This document shows, in pieces, positions 44,733 through 54,443 of a DNA stretch of 64,000 bases (positions are counted from its first letter, which is position 1; each line of letters starts with the position of its first letter). The stretch comes from Defluviicoccus sp. (GTDB lineage: Bacteria > Pseudomonadota > Alphaproteobacteria > MPNO01): assembly GCA_028820505.1 (NCBI GenBank), contig JAPPIT010000117.1, positions 1 to 64,000 on the forward strand, in the 5' to 3' direction. Made by a program: the position numbers and the translations under genes. The notes below the pieces were generated by a model. The model did no database searches. It had not been told where the DNA came from and saw only the letters and a program-made list of their open reading frames with translations.

Positions 44733-45455
44733 ATGGCGGCGCCGCCGCGTCTCGAGGGGCGCGTCGCGCTGATCACCGGCGCATCGCGCGGGATCGGCGC
44801 CGCGGTCGCGCGCCGCTTCGCCGCCGAGGGGGCGAGGCCGGTGCTGGCGGCGCGCAGCGTGGGCGGGCTGGAGGAGGTCGACGACGAGATCCGGGCGGCT
44901 TCGGGCGGCGCCCGGTCGGCCACCCTGGTGGAGGCGGACCTGGCGGAAGCGAGCGCCGCCGACAGGCTGGCCGCCGCCATCTCGGAGCGTTTCGGCCGCC
45001 TCGACATCCTGGTCGCGAACGCCGGGATGCTGGGGACGCTGGGCCCCGTGCACCAGATCGACCCGAAGGAATGGGACCGGGTACTCGCGGTCAATCTCAG
45101 CGCCAATTTCCGCCTGATCCGCGCCTTCGATCCGGTCCTGCGCGCCGTCGAGGCGGGCCGCGCGATCTTCGTCGGCTCCGGCGCGGGCCGGGGCGCGCGC
45201 CCTTACTGGGGAAGCTACGCGGTCTCCAAGGCGGGGCTGGAGACGATGGCGCTTTCCTGGGCGGCGGAGACCGCGAGGACGCGGCTTCGCGTCAACGTCG
45301 TCGACCCCGGCGGCACGCGAACCGCGATGCGCGCCGCGGCCTATCCCGGCGAGGACCCCGAAACGCTCAGGCCGCCGGAAGCGCTCGGCGACATCTTCGT
45401 CGAACTCGCCGCCGCCGACTGCGCGCGGCACGGCGAGGTGGTGCGCGCGTACTGA
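44733..45455 (+). CDS. SDR family NAD(P)-dependent oxidoreductase
   Basis: A 240-residue classical short-chain dehydrogenase. The cofactor motif ALITGASRGIGAAVARRF has the Thr-Gly-x3-Gly-x-Gly pattern, NAG is in VANAGMLG, and the catalytic Ser/Tyr/Lys are in VGSGAG and YWGSYAVSKAG. It starts directly after purF, in the conserved purF-SDR arrangement of alphaproteobacteria. The substrate is unknown; it may be needed for a quinone, lipid or aldehyde step. It converges on der with 15 bases between stops. Confidence 0.92.
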   Translation: MAAPPRLEGRVALITGASRGIGAAVARRFAAEGARPVLAARSVGGLEEVDDEIRAASGGARSATLVEADLAEASAADRLAAAISERFGRLDILVANAGMLGTLGPVHQIDPKEWDRVLAVNLSANFRLIRAFDPVLRAVEAGRAIFVGSGAGRGARPYWGSYAVSKAGLETMALSWAAETARTRLRVNVVDPGGTRTAMRAAAYPGEDPETLRPPEALGDIFVELAAADCARHGEVVRAY

Positions 45456-45470
45456 GCCCGCCGCCGGCGA

Positions 45471-46823
45471 TCACGTCCTCCCTTCCGCCACGTAGGGATT
45501 CCTGCCCTTGCGCAGCGCGATCCGGATCGGGACTCCGGCCAGGCCGAAATCGTCCCGCAAGCCGTTGGTCAGATAGCGCAGGTAGGACTCGGGAACCGCC
45601 GCGGGGCGCGTGGTGAAGAGCGCGAAGGTGGGAGGCCGCGCCTTGACCTGGGTGATGTAGCGCAGCCTCAGCCGGCGCCCGTCGATGATCGGCGGCGGGT
45701 GGCGGTCGACCGCTTCGGCGAACCAGCGGTTGAGCGGTCCCGTGTCGACCCGCCGGTTCCACACCTCGTAGATCTCGAACGCCTTGGGCAACAGCCCGTT
45801 CACCCCGCGCCCGTCGAGCGCGGAGAGGGCGAGCACGGGGATTCCCCGGACCTGGGGCAGCGAACGCTCGAGCCGGTCGCCGATCTGGCGCATCCGGCCG
45901 TTCCGGTCTTCGACCGCGTCCCACTTGTTGACGGCCAGCACCATCGCGCGGCCTTCCTCCGCGATCTGCCGCGCGATGGCGAGATCGTTCTTTTCCAGCC
46001 CCTCGAGCCCGTCCACCAGCAAGACCGCGACATGCGCGAAGCGTATCGCGTTCGCCGTGTCGGCGGCGGTCAGGCGCTCCAGGCGCTCGCTGACCCGGGC
46101 CTTGCGGCGGAGCCCCGCGGTGTCGACCAGCCTTATGTCGCGCTCGCGCCAGGACCAGTCGACCCAGATCGAGTCCCGGGTGACGCCGGGCTCGGGGCCG
46201 GTGAGGACCCGCTCGTCGCCCAGCAACCGGTTGACCAGCGTCGACTTGCCGACATTGGGCCGCCCGACGATCGCGAGGTTGAGCGGGCCGTCCCCGGCAC
46301 CGGCCGCTTCGCCCTCTCCCGGGCCGGCCGCTTCGGCGTGCGGCGCGATGACGTCGTAGAGCGCGGAGAGCCCCTCCCCGTGCTCGGCCGAGATCGGCAC
46401 CGGCTCGCCGAGGCCGAGCCCGTAGGCCTCGATCAGCCCCGCCGCGCCGGCGCCGCCCTCGCACTTGTTCGCCGCCAGCACGACCGGCTTCGAGACTCGC
46501 CGCAGCATGTCCGCGAAATGGGAGTCGAGCGGCGTGACCCCGGCGCGCGCGTCGATCAGCATCATCAGCACGTCGGCTTCGTCGATGGCGCGCGCGGTCT
46601 GGGCCTGCATGCGCCCGGTCAGGGTTTCGCCGCGCTCGTCCTCCAGCCCCGCGGTGTCGATTGCCCTGAAGGACAGGCCTAGGAGGCTGCCCTCGCCCTC
46701 GCGGCGGTCGCGGGTCACGCCGGGCGTCGGGTGCACCAGGGCCTGGCGTCGGCCGACGAGGCGGTTGAAAAGGGTCGACTTGCCGACATTGGGCCGCCCG
46801 ACGATGGCGACGGTGAACGGCAT
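45471..46823 (-). CDS. der: Ribosome biogenesis GTPase Der
   Basis: A 450-residue GTPase with two tandem G domains, needed for 50S subunit assembly. Domain 1 has GRPNVGKSTLFNRLVGRR and DTAGLED with AANKCE as its G4 motif. Domain 2 (from about residue 180) has GRPNVGKSTLVNRLLGDE, DTAGLRRKA and VNKWDA. The KH-like C-terminal domain ends in RKGRNPYV, which is typical. Its start overlaps the stop of the BamB-like gene by one base in a shared ATGA-type junction. Confidence 0.96.
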   Translation of the reverse strand: MPFTVAIVGRPNVGKSTLFNRLVGRRQALVHPTPGVTRDRREGEGSLLGLSFRAIDTAGLEDERGETLTGRMQAQTARAIDEADVLMMLIDARAGVTPLDSHFADMLRRVSKPVVLAANKCEGGAGAAGLIEAYGLGLGEPVPISAEHGEGLSALYDVIAPHAEAAGPGEGEAAGAGDGPLNLAIVGRPNVGKSTLVNRLLGDERVLTGPEPGVTRDSIWVDWSWRERDIRLVDTAGLRRKARVSERLERLTAADTANAIRFAHVAVLLVDGLEGLEKNDLAIARQIAEEGRAMVLAVNKWDAVEDRNGRMRQIGDRLERSLPQVRGIPVLALSALDGRGVNGLLPKAFEIYEVWNRRVDTGPLNRWFAEAVDRHPPPIIDGRRLRLRYITQVKARPPTFALFTTRPAAVPESYLRYLTNGLRDDFGLAGVPIRIALRKGRNPYVAEGRT

Positions 46824-48169
46824 CACTTCAGCGCGAGAAGTTCCGCGTCCTCGGTCAGCAGCAACACCGTCCCGCCGGCGACCGCGGGCGGGATGAATAC
46901 CGCATCGGGCAATTCGACGCGTCCGAGCGGCTCCCCGGTATAGGGCGAGACCGACCAGACCTCGCCGGTGCTGGCGGCGATCAGAAGCCGGTCGCCGGCC
47001 AGCACCGGCCCGGACCAGCCGATGGGCCCGGTCCGGTCCTCCTCGTCCTCGAACCGCGGCAGCGAGCGGACCCAGCGCACCCTTCCGTCGCGGCGCGACA
47101 GGCAGGCGATCTGATTGTCGTTCGAGACCAGATAGACGAACTCGCCCGCGACCCAGGCGGTGTTGGTTCCTCCGATCCGCTGTTCCCACAGCCGGCGCCC
47201 CGTCCTGAGGTCGATCGCCACCGTCCGGCCGCTGTTGCTCACGCCGATGGCGAGGCCGCGGTCGATCACCGGCAGTCCGCGCACATGGGCGAGGCTGGAG
47301 ACCGGATCGGTCCGCCGCAGCGCCACCAGCCGGTCCGACCACACGACCCGGCCGTTGGCCGCGCGCAGGGCGACGATCGCCCCGGAAGAGAACGGCGCCA
47401 CGACGATCCCGCCGTCGACGGCGGGCGACGCGCCGCCGGCCAGCCCCGCCGGCTCGACGATTTCGTCGTGCGACCAGAGAACCCGGCCCGAGGCGGCGTC
47501 GAGCGCGAAGAGCTCGTTCGAGAGGGTGACGACGAACACCCGGCCGCCGCGCGCGGTCGGCGCGGCGCGGATCGGGTTGGACAGCCTGCGCCGCCAGAGC
47601 TCGGTCCCGGTCTCCGCGTCGAGAGCGAAGACGTGAGCGAAACCGGTGGTGACGTAGACCCTGCCCTCGCCGACGGCGAGGCCGCCGCCGAGCGTGCCGC
47701 TTTCGCGGGTCTCGTCCGCCAGCTCCCGATTCCAGAGGAAGGACCCGTCGTCGAGAGCGAAGGCCCGGAGCTCGGCGTCGACGTCGAGCGTGTAGACCCG
47801 ACCCCGGGCGACGATCGGCTGCGCGAGGAGCTGCCCGTCGCTGTCGGAGCCGCGCCCGATGTCGACGCGCCAGCGCGGCTCAAGCGCGCCGGGCGCCGCC
47901 AGATGATGCATCGCGTGGTTGGGGAGGCCTCCGGCCTGAGGCCAGTTCGCGTTAGCCGCCGGCGGCGGAAGCGCCACGCGCAGCCGGGCGAGCCGGGGAT
48001 CGGGGACGAGGGTCTCCTCGAGGCCGATGACGGGAAGCCGCTCGCCGGGAAGCGGGGGGTCTTCCGCTTCGCCGAAGAAACCGTCCCCGCAGGCGGCGGT
48101 CAGCAGCAGCGTCCCGACCGCCGCGAGGCGCAAGGCCCCGCGCTTGGCTGCGGCGCCCGTTCGCGTCAT
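46823..48169 (-). CDS. bamB: BamB-like PQQ-repeat lipoprotein
   Basis: A 448-residue beta-propeller lipoprotein, expected to be the BamB component that assists outer-membrane protein insertion. The signal peptide ends at the lipobox LLTAAC with Cys27. Blades are marked by repeated VYTLDVDAELRAFALDDGSF, VFALDAETGTELWRRRL and LFALDAASGRVLWSH motifs. The context, TPR protein-bamB-der, matches the yfgM-bamB-der order of proteobacteria and supports the symbol. It overlaps both neighbours. Confidence 0.88.
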   Translation of the reverse strand: MTRTGAAAKRGALRLAAVGTLLLTAACGDGFFGEAEDPPLPGERLPVIGLEETLVPDPRLARLRVALPPPAANANWPQAGGLPNHAMHHLAAPGALEPRWRVDIGRGSDSDGQLLAQPIVARGRVYTLDVDAELRAFALDDGSFLWNRELADETRESGTLGGGLAVGEGRVYVTTGFAHVFALDAETGTELWRRRLSNPIRAAPTARGGRVFVVTLSNELFALDAASGRVLWSHDEIVEPAGLAGGASPAVDGGIVVAPFSSGAIVALRAANGRVVWSDRLVALRRTDPVSSLAHVRGLPVIDRGLAIGVSNSGRTVAIDLRTGRRLWEQRIGGTNTAWVAGEFVYLVSNDNQIACLSRRDGRVRWVRSLPRFEDEEDRTGPIGWSGPVLAGDRLLIAASTGEVWSVSPYTGEPLGRVELPDAVFIPPAVAGGTVLLLTEDAELLALK

Positions 48170-48819
48170 GTCCCGGCCGCCAAGTTCAGCAGATGCGAGG
48201 CGCGCAGGCGAACGTTCGGCGGCGCTTCGGCGTCGTCGACGATCCGCTGGAAATAGGTCTTCGCCCGATCGGGATCCCCGGCGCTCCGCGCGATCAGGCC
48301 CAGGGTCTCCAGCGCCAGATGGCGCCACGCGCCGCCCGGCTGCGCCAGCGGCTCGATGTCGGCGGCGATGCTCTGCCCGTCGGCGCCGGGCGCATCGAGC
48401 GCGTTCTGCGCCGCGAGCAGGGTTGCGAGATCGCGCATCGGCCGGTCGATGGAGTCGTCCCCGGCGAGCGCGCGGAAGGCAAGGACCGCGCCCGCCCGGT
48501 CGCCGGACGACGCGCGCAAGGCGGCCGCGTGGAACCGGGCGAGAACCCCGTAGGCGGTTCCGGACTCGGCGCCGAGCGCGGCGAACAGGACTTCCGCGTC
48601 GCCGGTCTTGCCCTCCCGGGCGAGAGCCTTGGCCGCCGCGAACTTCGCCCCCGCCTCGAGCTGCCGGTCGGTCCGGTATTCCTGCCAACCCGTATAGGCG
48701 GCGATCGCCAGCACCACGGCCACCGCGCCGCCGATGGCGTACTTGCCGTATTGCCGCCAGAGCTTTTCCGCCCGTTCCTGGCGCAGTTCCTCGTCGATTT
48801 CGCGAAAGATGTCGGCCAC
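48166..48819 (-). CDS. YfgM-like TPR membrane protein
   Basis: A 217-residue protein anchored by one N-terminal helix (YAIGGAVAVVLAIAAYTGW, residues 27-45) with TPR-like repeats outside. The N-terminal MADIFREIDEELRQERAEKL is typical of the family. YfgM is an ancillary subunit of the SecYEG-PpiD translocon that hands proteins to periplasmic chaperones. It is the first gene of the leftward TPR-bamB-der operon, overlapping bamB by 4 bases. The 178 bases to the divergent DUF2794 gene contain no clear signal. Confidence 0.87.
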   Translation of the reverse strand: MADIFREIDEELRQERAEKLWRQYGKYAIGGAVAVVLAIAAYTGWQEYRTDRQLEAGAKFAAAKALAREGKTGDAEVLFAALGAESGTAYGVLARFHAAALRASSGDRAGAVLAFRALAGDDSIDRPMRDLATLLAAQNALDAPGADGQSIAADIEPLAQPGGAWRHLALETLGLIARSAGDPDRAKTYFQRIVDDAEAPPNVRLRASHLLNLAAGT

Positions 48820-48997
48820 GCTCGGCCCTCCGCCAGGTCCGGTCCATGTCGGCGGCCGGCGCCGCCCGCGGTCCGCAGGGCAATGGGATTACAGCCTCGC
48901 GGCGCAAACCGCAACACGCTCTGGACGCCGCCGCCCGAATGCGCGATATAGATAGGGTCACGAAATTGTCTCGCAAAGGGAGCGTAGCGGCAGAAGG

Positions 48998-49330
48998 ATG
49001 GCGACGGTATTCGACCTTCGTGCCTATCGGCAGGAACCCAGATTCGTCTTTTTCGACCGTCGCGACCTCGACCGCCTCCTGACCCTCTACAGCCGCCGCG
49101 TCACCATGGGCGAATGGAAGGACTACGCCATGGGCACGGGCGACGGCATGGCCATGTTCTCGGTGTTCCGCCGCGCCTCCGACCGGCCCGCCTTTACCGT
49201 CGTCAAGGTGGCCGCGGGCGATCGGGGCGAGCCGGAATACATGGTCTATGACGGTTCGCGGCGCCTTCGGCGGGGCACCACCCTGGGCGCGGTGCTCGAT
49301 CTCTTCGAGCCGAGGCTCCGGCTGGTCTGA
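48998..49330 (+). CDS. DUF2794 family protein
   Basis: A 110-residue cytoplasmic protein matching DUF2794, a family largely limited to alphaproteobacteria and without known function. Landmarks are PRFVFFDRRDLDRLLTLYSR, VTMGEWKDYAMG and VVKVAAGDRGEPEYMVYDGS. The length fits the family. It supports the taxonomic assignment. It diverges from the YfgM-like gene and converges on the NUDIX gene with 6 bases between stops. Confidence 0.85.
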   Translation: MATVFDLRAYRQEPRFVFFDRRDLDRLLTLYSRRVTMGEWKDYAMGTGDGMAMFSVFRRASDRPAFTVVKVAAGDRGEPEYMVYDGSRRLRRGTTLGAVLDLFEPRLRLV

Positions 49331-49336
49331 CGGGCT

Positions 49337-50047
49337 TCACTCGTCGATCGGGAGGTGACCGGTCGGCGTCCATTTGAAATAGGGCACCGGAGCGTCGTCC
49401 CGATTCCTGGCGACATCCCCGAAGGAAGCGCCGAAATGGGTCAGCACCCGCCGGGTGATCTGGGCGAGCTCCAGCGTCAGCGCTTCCTCGACGGTGAACC
49501 ATCTGAGCCCCAGCAGCTCGCCGGACCCCCTGACCTCCCCGGTCACGTGCTCGCGGTCGAGGACGAAGAACCGGGCGTTGAACCTGACCGGGCGGATCGG
49601 CGGGGTCACCGCGCGCGCGATGTAGGAGAGCGCGCCGAGCGCCGGCGCGAACCCGGCGCCGAAGAAACTCTCCCAGCCACGCGGCGGCCGCCGCCCGGGA
49701 TCGGGATCCGGCCCGCCGACGATCAGCCCGGTCTCCTCGAAGGTCTCACGGATCGCGGCCACCGCCATCGCGCGCGCCCGCGCCGGGCTGAGCCGTCGTT
49801 CCAGCCGCGCCGAAGTGCCGGGGGCGAGCGGGCTCGCGCAGCGCACTCTCGAGTCCCGCGCGTCGATCCGCCCGCCGGGGAAGACGAACCGGTGGGGCAT
49901 GAACCGGTGCCTGGCGTGCCGCTCGCCCATCAGCACCTCCGGAACGCCCGCGTTCTCGCGGTAGACGATCAGCGTCGCCGCGTCGCGCGGACGCGCGAGG
50001 GGGTCGCCGGGCGCGCGCACCGGCGGCGGCGGGGGAGCGGCATTCAT
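49337..50047 (-). CDS. NUDIX hydrolase
   Basis: A 236-residue NUDIX protein, predicted to hydrolyse a nucleoside diphosphate linked to another group. The Nudix helix is seen in AAIRETFEETGLIVGG, with the preceding FPGGRIDARDS glycine strand. The insert between the glycine strand and the helix is longer than usual, as in CoA/NADH pyrophosphatase-like and NUDT19-like members. The start overlaps the fni stop (ATGA). The N-terminal stretch is proline-rich. The substrate is unknown. Confidence 0.87.
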   Translation of the reverse strand: MNAAPPPPPVRAPGDPLARPRDAATLIVYRENAGVPEVLMGERHARHRFMPHRFVFPGGRIDARDSRVRCASPLAPGTSARLERRLSPARARAMAVAAIRETFEETGLIVGGPDPDPGRRPPRGWESFFGAGFAPALGALSYIARAVTPPIRPVRFNARFFVLDREHVTGEVRGSGELLGLRWFTVEEALTLELAQITRRVLTHFGASFGDVARNRDDAPVPYFKWTPTGHLPIDE

Positions 50048-51147
50048 CGGCGCAGCGCGCGGCGGGTTATCGCGACCGTCCCGGAAATCGCGGACGGGAG
50101 CGCGGGCACGGCTTCCCAATCGGATGCGCGTCTCAGGACCGCGCGCCTGAGCGCGCCGATATCCGGCGCCCCGACGCAGAAGGCGGCGATCCTGAACTCT
50201 TCGATCATCCGCGCCATGCGTTTCTCCGCTGCCCCGGCCGCGTCGACCCCGTGCTCCAGCATCGGCGCCGCCGCGCCGACCAGCGAGGCCCCGAGCCGGA
50301 TCGCCTTGGCGGCGTCGATACCGTCGCGGATGCCGCCGCTCGCGAAGACCGGGCTGTCGGGGATCGCCCGCACGACGTCGATCAGGGCCGCCGCCGTCGG
50401 GATCCCCCAGCCGGCGAAGTTGTGCGCCACGGCCCGGATTTCCGGGTCGGTCTGGCGGTGGGCCTCGACCTCGCTCCAGCTCGTGCCGCCGGCGCCGGAG
50501 ACGTCGACCCCGGCGAGGCCGCAATCGATCAGGCGCGCCGCCGTCTCCGCCCCGATGCCGTTGCCGACCTCCTTGCCGACGATCGGAACGTCGAGCGATG
50601 CGGCGAGTTCCTCGACCTTGCGGTAGAGCCCGGCCCAGTTGCGGTCCCCGCCCGCCTGGACCGCTTCCTGCAGGGGATTGAAATGGAGGAACAGCGCGTC
50701 CGCGCCGATGGTCTCGACCGCGCGCCGCGCCTCGTCCGCGCCATAGCCGCAATTGAGCTGGACGGCGCCCAAATTGGCGAAAAGCAGGATGTTCGGGGCG
50801 ACGTCGCGCACCCGGTAGGTGTCGGCGAGCGCCGGGTTCTCGATCATCGCGCGCTGGGAGCCCACGCCCATCGCGATGCCGAGCGTTTCGGCGGCGGCGG
50901 CGAGGTTCCGGTTGATGTCGCGCGCCCGAGCCGTTCCTCCCGTCATGCTCGCGATCAGGAGCGGCGCCTTGAGCGAGCGTCCGAACAGCCGCGTCGACAG
51001 GTCGACCGCGTCGAGATCGGTCTCCGGCAGCGCGGCGTGCTCGAAGAAAAACCGCTCGAAGCCCGTCGATACGCCCTTGGCGGAGACATCCTCCCCGAGG
51101 ACGGTATCGATATGCTCCCCCTTGCGGGCTTCGATGTCGCGGCTCAT
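50044..51147 (-). CDS. fni: Isopentenyl-diphosphate delta-isomerase, type 2
   Basis: A 367-residue FMN-dependent isomerase that interconverts IPP and DMAPP using reduced flavin, Mg2+ and NADPH. It has the N-terminal RKGEHIDTVL, LIASMTGGTARARDINRNLA, FANLGAVQLNCGYGADEAR, FLHFNPLQEAVQAGGDRNW and SGAGGTSW motifs. Type 2 enzymes often occur with the MEP pathway, where they are not essential. It lies 6 bases after the DUF3891 gene and is coupled to the NUDIX gene. Confidence 0.95.
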   Translation of the reverse strand: MSRDIEARKGEHIDTVLGEDVSAKGVSTGFERFFFEHAALPETDLDAVDLSTRLFGRSLKAPLLIASMTGGTARARDINRNLAAAAETLGIAMGVGSQRAMIENPALADTYRVRDVAPNILLFANLGAVQLNCGYGADEARRAVETIGADALFLHFNPLQEAVQAGGDRNWAGLYRKVEELAASLDVPIVGKEVGNGIGAETAARLIDCGLAGVDVSGAGGTSWSEVEAHRQTDPEIRAVAHNFAGWGIPTAAALIDVVRAIPDSPVFASGGIRDGIDAAKAIRLGASLVGAAAPMLEHGVDAAGAAEKRMARMIEEFRIAAFCVGAPDIGALRRAVLRRASDWEAVPALPSAISGTVAITRRALRR

Positions 51148-51153
51148 CGCGCC

Positions 51154-51963
51154 TCAGCCGGCGACAAGGTGCACCGTCTGCCACTCCGCGTCGATCGCAT
51201 CGAGGTCCACGTTGGCCGCGTCGCGCATCGGCGCCAGGTAGCGCCCCGCGAACGACACTTCGAGCCCGTCCTCGGCGAACGGGTAGGGATCGAGCGCATA
51301 GATCGCATCGTCCCGCGGCGTGAGCGCGATGGTGGCGTCCTCGTCGCGCGACATCGGCACGTGGGTGAAGGTCTGGGGCTTGCGGTCGGCGGCGCCGTTG
51401 CAATTGAAGTAGAGCGCCATGGTGTCGAAGAACTGGAGCTGCTTGTAGTTCTGCATCACCTGCGCCTCGTCCACCCATGAAGCGGTGTCGGGGTTCTCGG
51501 CCAGCGCGTGCTTGAGGCGGGCCTGGCGGTCCAGCTCGCCGTTCAGCATGCCCTCCGCCGTCGACCGGTTCTCCGCCGCGAGGCCGTCGAGCAGGACATG
51601 GTCCGACATGCCGTAGCGGCCGTTATAGAGGCCCCAGCTGTGCATGCTGGACAACAGCCCGCAATAGGCGTGGCGGCGGCTGTTGAATTCGGGCGAGGCG
51701 GCGGAGGTCTTGACGATCTCCGCGAACGGCGTCTGGACGAGGTTGTAGGGCAGGCCGGTGGCCGGGTCGATCCGTCCCTCCCCGTCGAGGTCGGCCCAGC
51801 CGGCGTCGTGGTTGTCGACGATGTAGAGAACGACGTCGCGCGGCTCGACCGGCTCGAACGCGTCGTTGCCGAAGGCGCGCGCGAGGCGTCCGGCGAAGGT
51901 CGTGTGCTGGGCCATCGTGATGACGAAACGCGGCTCATCCGGGGGTGCGCTCTGCACGATCAT
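51154..51963 (-). CDS. DUF3891 family protein
   Basis: A 269-residue protein matching DUF3891: AQHTTFAGRLARAFGN, VVLYIVDNHDAGWADLDG, DPATGLPYNL, and LLSSMHSWGLYNGRYG. The HD-like His-Asp pairs (NHDAGW, SMHSWG) suggest a metal-bound phosphohydrolase-like fold, but no activity is established for the family. It lies 116 bases after the molybdenum hydroxylase gene and 6 bases before fni, so it may start the DUF3891-fni-NUDIX transcript or be read through from upstream. Confidence 0.78.
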   Translation of the reverse strand: MIVQSAPPDEPRFVITMAQHTTFAGRLARAFGNDAFEPVEPRDVVLYIVDNHDAGWADLDGEGRIDPATGLPYNLVQTPFAEIVKTSAASPEFNSRRHAYCGLLSSMHSWGLYNGRYGMSDHVLLDGLAAENRSTAEGMLNGELDRQARLKHALAENPDTASWVDEAQVMQNYKQLQFFDTMALYFNCNGAADRKPQTFTHVPMSRDEDATIALTPRDDAIYALDPYPFAEDGLEVSFAGRYLAPMRDAANVDLDAIDAEWQTVHLVAG

Positions 51964-52079
51964 CTTTCGGGCCTCCAGATCGGGTTTGCCCGGACTATAG
52001 CATGGCGCGGCGTGGCCGGTATTCGGCGTCCTTCCGGCCGATCCATCGCCTGTCGCCCTCCCCCGACCCGGGATCCGGC

Positions 52080-54443
52080 CTACCCGGCGCGCGCCGCGGC
52101 GATCGCCTCCAGGATGGACTCGGGCGTGATGGGGAGGCTCGTCACCCGCGCCCCCAACGGCCTGAGCGCGTCGTTGACCGCGAGCATGATCGCCGCCGGC
52201 GCGCCGACCGTGCCGGCCTCGCCCGCCCCCTTGGTGCCGAGGGCGGTCTCCTCGATCGGGGTCTCGACATGGCCGACATGGATGTCGGGCAGGCCCGCCG
52301 CCATGGGAACGAGATAGTCGGCGAAGCTCGCGTTCAGCATCTGGCCGTCCTCGTCGTAGCGGCACTCCTCGAACAACGCGCCGCCGATGCCCTGGACGAC
52401 GCCGCCCCGGATCTGCTCCTCGACCAGCAGCGGGTTGACGATCCGCCCGCAATCCTCGACCACCCAGTGATCGAGCAGCCGGATTTCGCCGGTCTCGACG
52501 TCGACCTCGAGCGACGATCCCTGCACCCCGTTGGCGAGCGCGAACGGCGCGGCGTCGGGGACATAGTGCCGGGTGACGGCGAGCTCGGGCTGGATGCCGG
52601 GTGGCAATGTGTCGTGGCGGAAATGGCCGATGCGACCGATCTCGGAAAGGGCGATCCGGGGCTCCCCGGTTGCCCGGTCGCAGACCGCGCCGCCCGCGAG
52701 GTCGAGGTCGGCCCGATCGGCCTGCAGGATCGAGCCGGCGAGCTCCAGGATGTTGGCGCGCAGCCCCCCGGCCGCCCGCCACACCGCCTCGCCGCCGATG
52801 GTCAGCCCGCGCGAGGCCCACGCGCCGCCGCCATAGGGCGTCGTCGCGGTGTCGCCCCCCACCACGCCGACATCGTTCGCGGCGACGCCGAGCCGGTCGG
52901 CGACGATCTGGGCGAGCGCGGCATGGGTTCCCTGCCCCAGCTCGATCACCGAGGTGACGCAGCGAACCGCGCCCGAGGGCTCGAGCCGGACCGTCGCGCC
53001 GTCCTGGGTGCTGATATGGGCGCCGGACGGGCCGTAATAGGCGGGCCCGACGGAGGTCATTTCGAGGAAGGTCGCGACCCCGATGCCGCGATGGATTCCG
53101 GCCTTCCGCAGGTCCGCCTGCTCGGCGCGGAGCGACTCGTAGCCCATCATCCCGACCAGCTTGTCGAGGCAGCGCCGGGGGCTGAGCCGGTTTATCGCGA
53201 GCCCGCCCGGGGTCCTCAGCGGATAGTCGTCGTCGGTCCAGTAGTTGCGCCGCCGCAATTCCACCGGATCGATTCCGGCCGCGCCGGCGGCCCAGTCGAG
53301 AAGCTGCTCCGCCACCGCGCAGGCGATCGGCTGGCCGACGGCGCGGTACATCCCGGACGGCGGCTTGTTCTGGAAGGCGACGCGCAGCCGGGCGTCGTAA
53401 TGCGCGTTGGCGTAGGCGCCGGCCGCCATCATGATCGTCATCATGCCTTCGCTGATCGGCGGACGTCCGAGCGAGCCATAGGCGCCGAGCGAGGTCAGCG
53501 CATCCACCGAAAGCCCCCGGATCCGGCCGTCGCCGTCGACCCCCAGCCGGGCCGCGACCGCCTGGTCGCGGGCATGGACGTCGCTGACGAAGGCCTCCAT
53601 CCGGTCGACGACGTACTTGACCGGCCGACCGAGGATTTTGCTCACCGCGGAGACGGCGATCTCGTCGCCGTAGATGTGGAGCTTGATGCCGAACCCGCCG
53701 CCGATGTCGGGCGCGACGACCCGGACCAGGTGCTCCGGAATGCCGAGATGGCGCGACAGCGTGTCCTGCTGGTGCCACGGCGACTGGTGGCTGCCGTGCA
53801 CGGTGAGCGTGCCCTCGCCCGGGTCGTAGTCGGCGATGACGGTGCGCATTTCGAGCGGGATGCCGCTGTGGCGGGCGAAGGAGAAGCGGCCCTCGACGAC
53901 ATGCGTGGCCCCGTCGAGCGCGGCTTCGGAATCCCCCGTGCCGAGCGCGGTCGAAAAGCAGAGATTGCTGCCGAGCTCCGGGTGGACCAGCGCGGCGTCC
54001 TCGTCGAGCGTCCGGTCGCGCACCGCCGCGGCGGGCAGCGGCTCCCACGCGACCGCGACTTCGTTCGCCGCGTCCTCGGCCTTGGCGCGGCTCGCGGCGA
54101 CCGCGGCGGCGACCGGCTCGCCCTGCCAGACCGCGCGGTCGACCGCGACCGCGTGCTGCGGCGGCGAGACCATCGTCGGCAGGTGGTCCATCGTCCCCTG
54201 CCACGGCTTGCAGACCGTGGCGATCTCGGCGCCCGTTATCACCCGCGCGCCGGGAACCGCCGCCAGCGCCGGGGCCGGATCGATACCGAGGATCCGAGCA
54301 TGCGCGTAGGGGCTTCTGACGAAGGCGAGATGCAGCAGTCCCGGAAAGCGGAGGTCGTCGGAATACTTGCCCCGGCCGAACGCGAGCCGGCGGGCGCCGC
54401 TGCGGGGTAACGGGCGCCCGACCGCGCCCCCGGGATCAGCCAC
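52080..54443 (-). CDS. Molybdopterin-binding large subunit, XDH/CODH family (second set)
   Basis: The 787-residue large subunit of a second molybdenum hydroxylase. The MoCo loop is GGGFGIK, the YRAVGQPIACAVAEQL segment is present, and the catalytic glutamate is kept in TKGAGEAGTVGAPAA, unlike the first set at 3099-5510. CODH-specific CSFR is not seen, so CO oxidation is unlikely. The start overlaps the end of the FeS subunit gene by 8 bases. The order FAD, FeS, large differs from the first operon. Substrate unknown; nicotinate, purine or aromatic N-heterocycles are possible. Confidence 0.92.
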   Translation of the reverse strand: MADPGGAVGRPLPRSGARRLAFGRGKYSDDLRFPGLLHLAFVRSPYAHARILGIDPAPALAAVPGARVITGAEIATVCKPWQGTMDHLPTMVSPPQHAVAVDRAVWQGEPVAAAVAASRAKAEDAANEVAVAWEPLPAAAVRDRTLDEDAALVHPELGSNLCFSTALGTGDSEAALDGATHVVEGRFSFARHSGIPLEMRTVIADYDPGEGTLTVHGSHQSPWHQQDTLSRHLGIPEHLVRVVAPDIGGGFGIKLHIYGDEIAVSAVSKILGRPVKYVVDRMEAFVSDVHARDQAVAARLGVDGDGRIRGLSVDALTSLGAYGSLGRPPISEGMMTIMMAAGAYANAHYDARLRVAFQNKPPSGMYRAVGQPIACAVAEQLLDWAAGAAGIDPVELRRRNYWTDDDYPLRTPGGLAINRLSPRRCLDKLVGMMGYESLRAEQADLRKAGIHRGIGVATFLEMTSVGPAYYGPSGAHISTQDGATVRLEPSGAVRCVTSVIELGQGTHAALAQIVADRLGVAANDVGVVGGDTATTPYGGGAWASRGLTIGGEAVWRAAGGLRANILELAGSILQADRADLDLAGGAVCDRATGEPRIALSEIGRIGHFRHDTLPPGIQPELAVTRHYVPDAAPFALANGVQGSSLEVDVETGEIRLLDHWVVEDCGRIVNPLLVEEQIRGGVVQGIGGALFEECRYDEDGQMLNASFADYLVPMAAGLPDIHVGHVETPIEETALGTKGAGEAGTVGAPAAIMLAVNDALRPLGARVTSLPITPESILEAIAAARAG

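Noticed and set aside
52080-54443. CO dehydrogenase (CoxL) assignment for the second large subunit
   Set aside because: The CODH-specific active-site loop with the copper-binding Cys (AYRCSFR type) was not found, so only the wider family is named.
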